Positions 19,093-26,825 are shown, counted from the stretch's first letter. The stretch is 64,000 nucleotides of DNA from Thalassobacterium sedimentorum (GCF_031127905.1 NZ_JARXIC010000003.1:153806-217805); one strand, 5' to 3'. Program-made: numbers and translations. The notes: generated by a model from the sequence alone, not told the origin.

Positions 19093-20349
19093 AAATCCAA
19101 GGTTCGATTCCCTAAACGCCTAGTCCAAGGTAACACCAAAATTACGATTTACCGCACCAAACACGGCAAAACAGCTGCCGGGCATATCTATCAAGTGGCT
19201 TGGTATGGTGCTGATGGCGCTCGCCGCATAAAACAATTCACTGACGAAGATGAAGCATTGAAGGACGGGAAACGACGCCTTGAGCAACTAGCAGCGGGAG
19301 AGGTGGAAGCAGCGGGAGCGACTAACTCAGATTTACGCGAACTGGCAAAAGCCCGCGAACTGGCAGGAGAAGTTCCTCTGCTAGCTGCACTTGAGGAATG
19401 GAAAGCAGCACGTGAGTTCGCCGACGTCCATTTGATCGAGGCCGCGAAGGAGTGGAAGGAGAGGCAAGGCCGCGCCGCGATGGATAAGACCTTTGAATTC
19501 GTTTATGCTGAGTTCCTTAAGGCGAAGCTAAAAACAGGCAGAGCAGCGGCAACATACACAAAACACCTTGACGCCTTCAGCGCGAAATATGGCAGCTTGA
19601 AGATAACAGAACTCAAAGAACCTACGCTGCAAACATGGCTCGACTCGTTCGAGAATCCGAGCACGCGCAACACAAAGCGCAAACGACTTGTGACGCTCTT
19701 TCGCTGGGCTCAGAAGAAAGGATACGTATCGAGGGCGATAAAGACAGCCGCCGAAATCACCGACACTGCCGAAGAAACGAGAGGTATAATCGAGACGATC
19801 ACAGCGCCGTCTTTATTCGGCTTACTGGATTTCATGAAGCAACATCACCCGCAATACGTCGCACCACTTGCGCTAGCTGGCTTGTGCGGTCTTCGTCGTT
19901 CCGAGGTGCAGGGGCAACTATGGGATGACATAAATCTAGAGCGCAGATTCTTGAGAGTATCGAGCGCCAAGAAGGGCACACCCGCAAATCGCATCGTTCG
20001 CTTATCTGAGAACGCGCTCAAGTGGTTGTCAGTTTCAGCTCAACCCGCTGGTGAAGTTTGTCCCGGCACGACGTGGGCAATGGACAGGATACGCGACATA
20101 GGGCAGACAGGCAATCGCTTCACACTGCCCCCTAATTGCTTTCGCAATGGCTATATTTCGCACCTTGTGGCGCTCAGTGGTGACATGGCGCGAACAGCCC
20201 TCGAGGCTGGCAATTCCCCCGAAATCATCCGCAAACACTATCTGGAGCTATTCACCCGAGAAGATGGCAAGGAGTGGTTCGGTGAGTTCCCCGATATGAC
20301 AACCAAGGCGGAAAGAAAAGAGACAGCAGTTAGAAAGGCCGCGAAGTAA
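19090..20349 (+). CDS. int: Tyrosine-type site-specific integrase
   Basis: 419 residues from the ATG chosen; a TTG 18 bp upstream is also in frame. The N-terminal third has an AP2-like arm-binding look (FPKRLVQGNTKITIYRTKHG) and a SAM-like core-binding domain (about residues 130-210). The catalytic domain shows Arg I in LCGLRRSEVQGQLWDDI, a conserved Lys strand (SAKKGTPANRIVRL), the box FRNGYISHLVALSG with Arg II, and the Tyr nucleophile in GNSPEIIRKHYLEL. His residues expected before Arg II and in the LGH box are Asn here (NCFR, AGNS). The GNSPEIIRKHY form is one I associate with Verrucomicrobia integrases. It sits next to attL and should catalyse insertion into the tRNA-Arg end. Confidence 0.92.
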   Translation: MKSKVRFPKRLVQGNTKITIYRTKHGKTAAGHIYQVAWYGADGARRIKQFTDEDEALKDGKRRLEQLAAGEVEAAGATNSDLRELAKARELAGEVPLLAALEEWKAAREFADVHLIEAAKEWKERQGRAAMDKTFEFVYAEFLKAKLKTGRAAATYTKHLDAFSAKYGSLKITELKEPTLQTWLDSFENPSTRNTKRKRLVTLFRWAQKKGYVSRAIKTAAEITDTAEETRGIIETITAPSLFGLLDFMKQHHPQYVAPLALAGLCGLRRSEVQGQLWDDINLERRFLRVSSAKKGTPANRIVRLSENALKWLSVSAQPAGEVCPGTTWAMDRIRDIGQTGNRFTLPPNCFRNGYISHLVALSGDMARTALEAGNSPEIIRKHYLELFTREDGKEWFGEFPDMTTKAERKETAVRKAAK

Positions 20350-20912
20350 TGACTACTCAAAAACAAAAACCAAATCCGAGAATTCCAGCGATAGCCAATA
20401 CGCTGAACGCTGACCTAATTCCAAAAGTCAAAAAGTGGTTAGAAAAAAAGCATCCTGAAGCGAATTTCACCGACTCCAATCTCTCAACACTCATGTGTTA
20501 CGCGCTCGCACCCGATGACTTCAAGATGACCACGGCGACGGATGCGGTAAACGCTTGCAAGAACGGAAAGTCACTGAACCTAGAAGACGCACTCACTCTA
20601 CTTCCTGACGCTGGAATTATCCTTGTTCATAAACTCATGACGCGTCATCCGATTGCCACCGTCGCAACTCTTGCACAGTTCCAGCATGAGGACCAGAAGC
20701 TAATGAAGAACAAAATCCGCAAGGCCCTCAGGCGTGAAAATCTGGAATTCCAGAGTGGTAATGAACTCGTTCAATACCTAGCTGACAAGGGGCAGATACA
20801 TCCCGACCAGATCGACAGCGCACGTCGCAGACTCCAAGAAATGCGCAACGAAGATCTGCAGAACATCGACTCTAAAAACAGAAGGTATCATGATACCGGA
20901 TACAAAGAATAG
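20349..20912 (+). CDS. Satellite protein of unknown function
   Basis: 187 residues, no recognised domain and no membrane segment. The sequence is mostly helical, with a basic region (KNKIRKALRRENLEFQ) near residues 118-133 and a polar C-terminus. It overlaps the integrase stop by 1 base (TAATG), so it is translated with int. Position between int and the alpA-like gene suggests a recombination or regulatory accessory, but nothing in the sequence proves it. A short palindrome (GGTATCATGATACC) lies inside its last codons at 20884-20897. Confidence 0.6.
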   Translation: MTTQKQKPNPRIPAIANTLNADLIPKVKKWLEKKHPEANFTDSNLSTLMCYALAPDDFKMTTATDAVNACKNGKSLNLEDALTLLPDAGIILVHKLMTRHPIATVATLAQFQHEDQKLMKNKIRKALRRENLEFQSGNELVQYLADKGQIHPDQIDSARRRLQEMRNEDLQNIDSKNRRYHDTGYKE

Positions 20913-20981
20913 GGGTTAGCGGAAAATAAAAAAATTCCGCTAATATTTTTAGGGGGTGTTGTATGGTTTAATAGAGCCATC

Positions 20982-21182
20982 ATGAACGACACCAAACAAA
21001 ACCTAATTCCTAGTCGGCAAGTAATGGCGCGTCTGGGCTACACCAACCGCGCAAGCTTTCTCGAATTTATAAAAAGAGAGGGATTGCCATTTTATCGACT
21101 AGGCGCACGCCGTATAGTGTTCGACCCCGATGAGGTCGAAGCATGGCTCGAACGTCACCGCGTAGGAGGCATCCATAAGTGA
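20982..21182 (+). CDS. AlpA/excisionase-like helix-turn-helix protein
   Basis: 66 residues forming one MerR-type winged helix-turn-helix of the AlpA/excisionase class: IPSRQVMARLGYTNRASFLEFIKREGLPF followed by the wing YRLGARRIVFDPDEVEAWLERH (both shown only as landmarks in two parts: SRQVMARLGY, and RRIVFDPDEVEAWL). AlpA-like proteins switch on excision and replication genes in P4-type and other satellites. A 69-bp gap before it contains TTGTATGGTTTAAT, a near copy of a sequence in front of int. Its stop overlaps the GTG start of the primase-like gene, so it heads the replication operon. Likely the master regulator of the element. Confidence 0.85.
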   Translation: MNDTKQNLIPSRQVMARLGYTNRASFLEFIKREGLPFYRLGARRIVFDPDEVEAWLERHRVGGIHK

Positions 21183-22108
21183 TCGACCTCGATCAGATTA
21201 AAGCGGCCGTAACCATCCCGGACGCATGGCGAAAGCTGGGCTTACCCGGCGAACCTCGCCCCGGTTGTATCCGCTCGCCATTTCGCGAAGACCGCAAGCC
21301 GAGCTTTTCGATAAGCAGCGACGGCAAGCGCTTTAAAGACTTCGCCACCGGTGAAAGTGGCGACGTGCTCGACTTCGTGATGGAAGCAACAGGCAAAGAC
21401 TTCACGGAGTCGCTCGCATGGCTGACAGGCGGCACCCGTGCCTTCACCCTCAAGGCTACACCGAAACCCGCACAGCGCAGCACAGAGCCAACGCGACCGT
21501 TTACGCTGCCAGCGATCGACGACGGCAGTATCGAAGATCTGGATACAGTAGCCAGATCACGCCGCTTCGATGGGTGGTATGGTCTGCAGCTGGCAATTAG
21601 CGCGGGGCATCTCGGCTTTTGCCAGTATCGTGGCCGCCGTTGTTGGATAGCTTACGACGACGCCGGGCGCGTGGCACAAGTTCGCCGCGTGGATGGCTTA
21701 CCATTCAACAATGGCGCCAAAGCACTCACCCTGTCCGGCTCGAATGCTCGCTACCCCATAGGGGCATCGAGTATCCGCGATATGACTACAACAATATATC
21801 TGTGTGAGGGTCTAGGCGACTGGCTATCGGCAATCTCCATGCACGCTTTCGAGGATGAAGGCGAATGGAGCGCGGTCTGTATGCTTGGTGCGTCCATGAA
21901 GATCGACGAGCTATCACTGGCAAAGTTCGTCGGCAAGCGAGTAATAATCTATGCGCAGCACGACGATGCCGGGCGCAACGCTGCGCAGGTTTGGGCGAAC
22001 CAGCTAAAACCATTCGCCGCGCAGGTCACGGCGATGATGCCCGATATACCGGGCAGTGATCTTAATGACGCTTTTGTCGAACAACTGGAGAGCGAAAACA
22101 ATGAGTAA
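21179..22108 (+). CDS. Primase-like protein with TOPRIM domain
   Basis: 309 residues from a GTG start overlapping the upstream stop (GTGA). The N-terminal 90 residues resemble the DnaG CHC2 fold (SPFREDRKPSFSIS, FKDFATGESGDVLDFV, ATGKDFTESLAWL), but most zinc-binding Cys/His residues are missing. The C-terminal half has a TOPRIM-like pattern: TIYLCEGLGDWLSAI with the conserved Glu, and VIIYAQHDDAGRNAAQVW with the DxD-like acidic pair. Proteins of this plan prime replication of phages and satellites. It is followed with an 8-bp overlap by a RepA-like ATPase, the usual partner. Confidence 0.82.
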   Translation: MIDLDQIKAAVTIPDAWRKLGLPGEPRPGCIRSPFREDRKPSFSISSDGKRFKDFATGESGDVLDFVMEATGKDFTESLAWLTGGTRAFTLKATPKPAQRSTEPTRPFTLPAIDDGSIEDLDTVARSRRFDGWYGLQLAISAGHLGFCQYRGRRCWIAYDDAGRVAQVRRVDGLPFNNGAKALTLSGSNARYPIGASSIRDMTTTIYLCEGLGDWLSAISMHAFEDEGEWSAVCMLGASMKIDELSLAKFVGKRVIIYAQHDDAGRNAAQVWANQLKPFAAQVTAMMPDIPGSDLNDAFVEQLESENNE

Positions 22109-23216
22109 TTTAAGCGAACTCCCTATCGACCAGCCGAAAACAGGCGGGCTACTTCAGAAGCTGAAGCGGGCGACCATCAGTAGCGATGACCGAATTTCCG
22201 CAATGGAGAAGAAGCGCGTCGAAGCCGTCGAAGTCATTCCAGGCATGGCGCTGCAGGGGCAATCGACGGTATTTTACATGGAGCAGAACGGCGGCAAGAC
22301 GCTGATAACCTTCGCGCTGTTGATTCAATCCATTCGCAATGGCACCATTGACGGCGACAACTTGTATTACATCTTGGCGGATGACACTTTCAATGGAGGT
22401 ATCGAAAAAGCGAAGCTCGCCGCCAGTGTGGGCTTCAATCTTGTCGTTCCCGATTCGGACGACGACGCATTGAGTCTGAGTGATGTTGTCCCCCTGCTTA
22501 TCGAGCTAGCGCAGTCCGGGGAAGCCGCGAAGAACATCATCGTCATCGACACGCTGAAGAAGGTTGTCAGCATGATGCACAAAAGCGCCAGCGCGGACTT
22601 CGGCAAGGTGTCACGGTCATTTGTGCAGGCGGGAGGAACACTGCTCACACTGGGACACGTCAACAAGCACAAAGGCGACGATGGCAAGGCGGTATTCGAA
22701 GGAACCAACGACATCGTGAATGATTTCGATTGTGCGTACGTGGGCTCAATCGACACAGATAAGGAGGATCCGAAGCGCCAAATCACCTTTAGCAATATCA
22801 AGCTTCGTGGACCTGTTCGAAGGAAAGTCAGCGTGTCGTATGACGCGAACTCGACGACACCATGGATTAAAAAGCTTGAATCCGTAAAGATACTATCGAG
22901 CGACGAGGCTGAAAAGGTCCGGGAGTTGAACGAGAGCCAGAAGCAATTAGAGCAAGACCTCAATATTGTATGCTGGATCTACGACTTCCTTGACGATGGC
23001 GCAAAGCTGCAAACGGCAATCAAGACCGGCGGTTGTCCTTATGGCGGTCAGCGGAGAGTGGAAGACGCATTGAAGCGGTATGGGAATATGCATAAGCACG
23101 AGCAATTCAGATTCTGGACGTGCCAAGTAGGGAACAAAAACGCACGAATTTATTCACGCACGATCAATGACCCGAGGGTCATAATTGAAGATAGCAGTGC
23201 GGGGGTGATTTTCTGA
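22101..23216 (+). CDS. RepA-like replicative ATPase/helicase
   Basis: 371 residues from the ATG chosen, preceded by GGAGAG at proper spacing; an in-frame ATG 45 bp upstream lies deep in the primase gene. The RecA-type core has a Walker A variant YMEQNGGKTLI (about residues 54-64), a Walker B strand NIIVIDTLKKVV and LTLGHVNKHKG, as in AAA_25/RepA hexameric helicases of plasmids and satellites. The C-terminal 90 residues are a separate small domain, possibly winged helix. Together with the primase-like gene it likely forms the element's own replication module. The 188 bp downstream contain inverted repeats that may be its origin. Confidence 0.82.
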   Translation: MSNLSELPIDQPKTGGLLQKLKRATISSDDRISAMEKKRVEAVEVIPGMALQGQSTVFYMEQNGGKTLITFALLIQSIRNGTIDGDNLYYILADDTFNGGIEKAKLAASVGFNLVVPDSDDDALSLSDVVPLLIELAQSGEAAKNIIVIDTLKKVVSMMHKSASADFGKVSRSFVQAGGTLLTLGHVNKHKGDDGKAVFEGTNDIVNDFDCAYVGSIDTDKEDPKRQITFSNIKLRGPVRRKVSVSYDANSTTPWIKKLESVKILSSDEAEKVRELNESQKQLEQDLNIVCWIYDFLDDGAKLQTAIKTGGCPYGGQRRVEDALKRYGNMHKHEQFRFWTCQVGNKNARIYSRTINDPRVIIEDSSAGVIF

Positions 23217-23218
23217 AT

Positions 23219-23301
23219 AACTTGCATAACAGGACCACAGCACAGTCACCCAATCACCCCGCAAGCCGCATATATACTGAGATATTTAAGTTATGCAAGT
23301 T
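23219..23301. repeat. 12-bp perfect inverted repeat, possible satellite origin
   Basis: AACTTGCATAAC at 23219-23230 is the exact reverse complement of GTTATGCAAGTT at 23290-23301, separated by 59 bp. It begins immediately after the replication ATPase gene, in a stretch with no convincing gene. Neither arm is followed by a T run, so a plain terminator is unlikely. A second dyad follows 48 bp later. Replication origin or operator use is inferred. Confidence 0.5.
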
Positions 23302-23349
23302 TGGCAGTAATGCACCCCCACCCAAAGGAATAATTCAGTTATTCAAATC

Positions 23350-23368
23350 GTATCCGCTTACTGGATAC
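23350..23368. promoter_or_regulatory. GTATCC-N7-GGATAC dyad, copy 1
   Basis: GTATCCGCTTACTGGATAC has 6-bp perfect arms around a 7-base spacer and lies 36 bp before the next small gene. The same arms with the same spacer length recur at 24627-24645, also in a noncoding stretch of this element. Equal geometry with a different spacer sequence suggests binding by one dimeric protein of the satellite. Confidence 0.5.
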
Positions 23369-23404
23369 AATCCAATCACCACACCAACTAAAGGAAAAAA
23401 CATC

Positions 23405-23689
23405 ATGCACGACACCACCACAGACATCACGCCGAACGACTCACGCGTCAATTACATCACAGTGCCGCTCATAGCCAGCGCACCCGCCGGGCCTAATAGC
23501 CGCAATGCCACCACGAACGGCGATTGGTTACGCGCTGAGTGTCTTGCCTTCCTGCGCAACAGTGTCGACGTGGTTATCGTGGAAACCGACGCGACGCATC
23601 AAGCTTTAACATACCGCAGGCAGCGACTACCCGAGGACGTCATTGTGTTCCCACCACAGGGAGCCGCACACGCCGCCGCACAGGGCTAG
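23405..23689 (+). CDS. Small satellite protein of unknown function
   Basis: 94 residues. I start at the ATG preceded by AAAGGA with good spacing; the open frame extends 183 bp upstream to an ATG at 23222, but that part crosses both inverted repeats and has low-quality coding character. The protein contains a beta-alpha pattern (YITVPLIASAPAG and VDVVIVETDATHQALTYRRQ) and a Pro/Ala-rich end. No family is recognised. It lies between the replication and packaging parts of the element. Confidence 0.5.
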   Translation: MHDTTTDITPNDSRVNYITVPLIASAPAGPNSRNATTNGDWLRAECLAFLRNSVDVVIVETDATHQALTYRRQRLPEDVIVFPPQGAAHAAAQG

Positions 23690-23693
23690 CAGT

Positions 23694-23909
23694 ATGAAGG
23701 TATCGGAAACGTTGATACGACGCCGCACATCGCAACGTCATGCAAGCAATGGGGCAATACGTGCCGCGGGAAAGCTTTGGGTCCTTACTGGGGATGGGTG
23801 CACACGGATTGGTCGCCTCGGTTGCACGAAAAATACACGCCACACCTTCCGTCACATGGATACCGAAAAATTTACAGCCGAAATAAACAAACCACATAAA
23901 CATGAGTAA
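23694..23909 (+). CDS. Possible small basic protein (doubtful)
   Basis: Open frame of 71 residues, very basic (RRRTSQRHASNG and GRLGCTKNTRHTF), beginning 4 bp after the previous stop and overlapping the next gene by 8 bp. There is no clear ribosome site and no family. Another frame of the same stretch is also open for over 60 codons without a start, so coding status is uncertain. Listed because the spacing would fit an operon gene. Confidence 0.25.
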   Translation: MKVSETLIRRRTSQRHASNGAIRAAGKLWVLTGDGCTRIGRLGCTKNTRHTFRHMDTEKFTAEINKPHKHE

Positions 23910-24456
23910 AAAGAAACCAGAAAACACCGATAAAACGGCCGACAAGGCCCCGCACGAAATCACCCCAACGGAGTTGTCACGAATGACAGGATGGAGCCGC
24001 GACAAGGCAAAAGCCCTTTGCGGGACACTCCGGCCGGTCCGTCACCGTGGCCGCACGGTCTTCTATGATCTTGGCGAGTGCATCCGTGCAGCACTCGATA
24101 CGCGAGAGACGCAAGATGAGCGCCGGGCCCGCCTTCAAGGTGACATCGCCGAAGAACGTCTCAAGCGCTTGCGCGGTGAAGTGGTCGATAAAAAGGCCGC
24201 GCTCGACTTACTCACGGACGTATTGGTAACATTTCGCAGCACCGTTTGCCACATGACGGAACTCCCCGACGCGGTGCAGCGACGGCTACTAGACCACTGC
24301 CAACTTGAAATAACGAAAGTCCCCGGGCTGATCAACGAAAGCGTTTTTTCTGGCGACTATCTTTTTGAGCATGGAACCGGCGGCCAGCCATTCCCCCCGG
24401 AAAAACATGAACGTGTTCTGAAAAAAGTTAAGCAGATCACCAACACGCAAAAGTAA
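23902..24456 (+). CDS. Terminase small subunit-like DNA-binding protein
   Basis: 184 residues. The N-terminus has a winged helix-turn-helix like phage Nu1/DUF1441 small terminases (TPTELSRMTGWSRDKAKAL followed by RGRTVFYDLGECIRAAL). A charged coiled-coil region comes next (DERRARLQGDIAEERLKRLR GEVV region, about residues 73-95), with the typical VDKKAALDLLTDVLVTFR dimerisation helix. Small terminases recognise the packaging site and recruit the large subunit. No large subunit is encoded here, so this protein could redirect a helper phage terminase to satellite DNA, as in other phage satellites. The structured noncoding region right after the next small gene is a candidate recognition site. 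Confidence 0.7.
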   Translation: MSKKKPENTDKTADKAPHEITPTELSRMTGWSRDKAKALCGTLRPVRHRGRTVFYDLGECIRAALDTRETQDERRARLQGDIAEERLKRLRGEVVDKKAALDLLTDVLVTFRSTVCHMTELPDAVQRRLLDHCQLEITKVPGLINESVFSGDYLFEHGTGGQPFPPEKHERVLKKVKQITNTQK

Positions 24457-24465
24457 ACAACCATC

Positions 24466-24618
24466 ATGACCATCACACCAGCAACCACACAAGCAACCGA
24501 GCGCGACAAAGCCGCCGCTCTCATGCTAGACGTTCTCGATAAAGTCTTCACCGACGCCATCGAAGAATTGCAGCAGCAGATTAACGAGAAAGAAGAAGAT
24601 GAAAAAAGTTCGCAATAA
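24466..24618 (+). CDS. 50-residue acidic helical protein
   Basis: Short gene starting 9 bp after the terminase-like gene. The product begins MTITPATTQATERDKAAAL and ends in a Glu/Gln/Lys-rich helix (IEELQQQINEKEEDEKSSQ). It has no recognised family. Size, acidity and a helical tail could suit a scaffold or a terminase accessory protein, but this is speculation. The codon pattern matches the neighbouring satellite genes, and no other frame is open across it. Confidence 0.5.
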   Translation: MTITPATTQATERDKAAALMLDVLDKVFTDAIEELQQQINEKEEDEKSSQ

Positions 24619-24626
24619 ACTTGCGC

Positions 24627-24645
24627 GTATCCACATTATGGATAC
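24627..24645. promoter_or_regulatory. GTATCC-N7-GGATAC dyad, copy 2
   Basis: GTATCCACATTATGGATAC repeats the arms and spacer length of the dyad at 23350-23368, 1.28 kb away. Both copies are outside genes. It lies 8 bp after the stop of the 50-residue protein gene. Probably an operator or origin-binding site for one satellite protein; the binder is unknown. Confidence 0.5.
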
Positions 24646-24676
24646 ACATTGAAATCTTCAATCATTGTATTTCAAC

Positions 24677-24720
24677 GGGGCGTTCGGCGCTTAGGCCGAA
24701 ACCATAGCGCCAGACGCCCC
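24677..24720. other. Long imperfect hairpin upstream of the capsid gene
   Basis: The 5' arm starts GGGGCGT and the 3' arm ends ACGCCCC (7 bp). After one G-T pair and one mismatch the stem continues with GGCGCT against AGCGCC (6 bp), leaving a 14-base loop with a possible GG-CC inner pairing. No T run follows, so it is not a standard terminator. It could be a structured RNA or a DNA site for packaging or replication. Confidence 0.5.
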
Positions 24721-25068
24721 AATTAATGCAAAAACGTTCTTTCGATCGACCACACGCAAGACAGCAGCTCGCCGTAGAACTGCCTTACCACTGCCGCCAG
24801 CGGTGCCACTCGCAAACCCGATCAAAGGCCCGCTCAACAGCCACACACACGCCGCCTGACCGCCGCGCCAAGTCACACAGCACAGCCAGCTGCATGACCG
24901 TGATGAAAGCCACCAGAGCCACCAAGGCCGCCAGCCGCCAGCGTCATTCGGAAAGTCATCGAAGCGCAGACCGAAGCCAAAGCGACCTTGTTTTGAAAAC
25001 CACACACGCCAGCCGCAACACGTCGCAGCGGTGGCACAATTTCCAAGCCGACGAAATTTTATTTTATT

Positions 25069-26301
25069 ATGAGCACACTTTCAGAGCGCGATCGTATCGC
25101 CGAATTACACCGCCTAGGCGCAAAATACAAAGTCGCACCGTCAACAATTCAAGACTACGTTGAACGCGGTGCATCTGTGGAAGCGTTTCAGAATCAATTG
25201 CTGCAAGTTCATCGCAGCACGCCAATTGCGATCGAAGATGCCGATAGTTTCGGCGACACCGAGCCCGTAGGCATGAGCCCTCGTGAGCGCAAAAGTTATT
25301 CGCTTCAACGCGCCATTCGCGCAAAGGCCGAAGGAAAACCGCTTGACGGTATTGAGCGCGAAGTGTCCGACGCAATCGCCAAGCGTATCGGCCGCGAAGC
25401 GAAGGGTTTCTATCTCCCCGTGGCTGAGCTGTCCGTGTCACGCTCGTTTTCGTCACGCGGAATGAGCGCGGGTATTGCGAACGCCGGGGGCTACACCGTG
25501 CAGACGGATGTTCGCGGTGAGTCTCTCATTGAGCTACTGCGGAACCGCACCGTATTGCATGATTTGGGCGTGAAATCCCTTAACGAGCTTCAAGGCAACT
25601 TGCAGATTCCTAAACATGACAGCACGGCGACTGCATATTGGGTTGCCGAAGGCGAAGAGGTCGAAACCAGCGCACCGACAGTCGGCAGCGTGAATCTCAC
25701 ACCGCACACGCTCGCCTCGTGCTCCGTCTTCACGAAACAATTACTCGCTCAATCGTCGATCGACATCGAAGATTTCATCCGCACCGACCTCATCGCAGGC
25801 TTGGCCGTCGAGACTGACCGCGCCGGCATCTGTGGCAGTGGCGTAGCCGGGCAGCCTTTGGGAATCATGAACACAGCGGGAGTCAACACTGTGACCTTTG
25901 GCTCAGCGCCAAGCTGGTCGAAGGTTGTTGAATTCGAGACGAAGGTGTCAGCCGATAATGCCGACGTCGCGACAATGGCATACCTTGCGAATCCGCTTGT
26001 TCGTGGTGCTTGGAAGTCAACAGTGAAGGCAGCAGGAACGGCTAGCTTCCTATGGGAGGAAAATCAGGTCAATGGTTACGCCGCTGTAGCATCCGCGCAG
26101 GTGCCTGATAGCCGCGTGCTATTTGGCAACTTCGCTGACGCCTTCATCGGCCGCTGGCAAGGCGTAGACCTGATCATAGACCCTTACAGCTTAGCTCGCC
26201 ATGGGAAAGTCCAAGTTTATACAAGCTCTATGATAGACTTCGGCCTGCGCCACAGCCAAAGCTTCGCTGTCAGCACCGACTCAGGCGCGCAGGGCTCTTA
26301 A
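25069..26301 (+). CDS. HK97-family phage major capsid protein
   Basis: 410 residues. From about residue 135 the protein follows the HK97 capsid fold: GYTVQTDVRGESLIELLR, VLHDLGVKSL, ATAYWVAEGEEVETSAPTV (E-loop and spine region), SCSVFTKQLLAQSSIDIEDF, AGICGSGVAGQPLGIMN, NPLVRGAWKS, and a C-terminal GRWQGVDLIIDPYS with FGLRHSQSFAV. The first 130 residues are charged and helical, similar to the scaffold (delta) region that a phage protease removes, but no protease gene is present. This suggests either helper processing or a self-sufficient small capsid. It is the last gene of the element and is followed by a strong terminator. No portal or tail gene accompanies it. Confidence 0.9.
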   Translation: MSTLSERDRIAELHRLGAKYKVAPSTIQDYVERGASVEAFQNQLLQVHRSTPIAIEDADSFGDTEPVGMSPRERKSYSLQRAIRAKAEGKPLDGIEREVSDAIAKRIGREAKGFYLPVAELSVSRSFSSRGMSAGIANAGGYTVQTDVRGESLIELLRNRTVLHDLGVKSLNELQGNLQIPKHDSTATAYWVAEGEEVETSAPTVGSVNLTPHTLASCSVFTKQLLAQSSIDIEDFIRTDLIAGLAVETDRAGICGSGVAGQPLGIMNTAGVNTVTFGSAPSWSKVVEFETKVSADNADVATMAYLANPLVRGAWKSTVKAAGTASFLWEENQVNGYAAVASAQVPDSRVLFGNFADAFIGRWQGVDLIIDPYSLARHGKVQVYTSSMIDFGLRHSQSFAVSTDSGAQGS

Positions 26302-26390
26302 CATTTCAGCGCCGCAGACGATAGGCCGTGATACAGCCTAGGGCGCGTGAAAAGCAGGGTGCCACTCATAGGGCGTTCCCTGCCCACACT

Positions 26391-26431
26391 AAGCCACGAT
26401 TCGACCTGTCACCCCGAATCGTGGCTTTTTT
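26391..26431 (+). terminator. Rho-independent terminator after the capsid gene
   Basis: AAGCCACGATTCG (26391-26403) pairs perfectly with CGAATCGTGGCTT (26415-26427) around an 11-base loop and runs into six T residues. It lies 90 bp after the capsid stop and closes the rightward satellite transcript. Confidence 0.9.
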
Positions 26432-26694
26432 GTGCCTGCACTACTCGCAGTCACGCACCGCGCAACCGTGAACCGTGGCGAGACGATCGAAGGCAAGGGG
26501 AACGCCGTGACGCAACTTGCCCGTCAGCGCTTGGCGCGCTGGATCTGACACGGCACCACAGAAGGCGCGCCGCTGGACTGCGTGAGTATTGACCGCCTTA
26601 ATCAGCGCGCACCCAGCACGACGCACGCACCGTCACGGCCGCAACGGGCGAGGAGGGCAGTGAATGTGGCGACGCATCACGGCCCTCCGTCGAG

Positions 26695-26811
26695 CGCGCG
26701 AGGGCAATACGCAAGCACGGCGTGCCGGAGTTAGTCGAGGCGGTCGAAAATGGAAAGCTCACTGTCACAAAGGGCGTGTGTGTGTGGTTTAGTCCCCAAA
26801 ATCTAAATTCC
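26695..26811 (+). pseudogene. Fragment resembling a ParB/Kor-type helix-turn-helix protein
   Basis: One frame without a start codon reads RAIRKHGVPELVEAVENGK and then LTVTKGVCV before running out of similarity. The pattern HGVPELVEAVENGKLTV is like the region after the helix-turn-helix in ParB-like and phage replication regulators (HGTPELIEAVKSGEISV type). The preceding 250 bp between the terminator and this piece have no intact gene. I read it as a decayed remnant near the right end of the element. The family match is from memory and short. Confidence 0.3.
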
Positions 26812-26825
26812 TAAAACCGCCACAG

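Larger units (their letters stand above)
24619..25068. other. 450-bp noncoding region with three consecutive dyads
   Basis: No convincing gene in either strand. The first 100 bp hold three dyads in a row: GTATCC-N7-GGATAC (24627-24645), TTGAAAT-N13-ATTTCAA (24649-24675), and a long hairpin (24677-24720). The remaining 350 bp are C/A-rich with an open frame on the plus strand of low-complexity composition, judged noncoding. Just before the capsid gene is an A/T-rich stretch (ATTTTATTTTATT) lacking a good ribosome site. Location between a terminase-like gene and a capsid gene suggests a packaging signal, origin or promoter region. Confidence 0.5.

Noticed and set aside
22367..22963. 198-residue open frame on the minus strand inside the replication ATPase gene
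   Set aside because: Fully antisense to a gene with clear Walker motifs; Ser/Leu-rich shadow translation.
24691..25163. Open frames on both strands before the capsid gene
   Set aside because: Low-complexity composition (Ser/Arg/His or Trp/Gly-rich), no ribosome site, overlap with the capsid start and with the hairpin.
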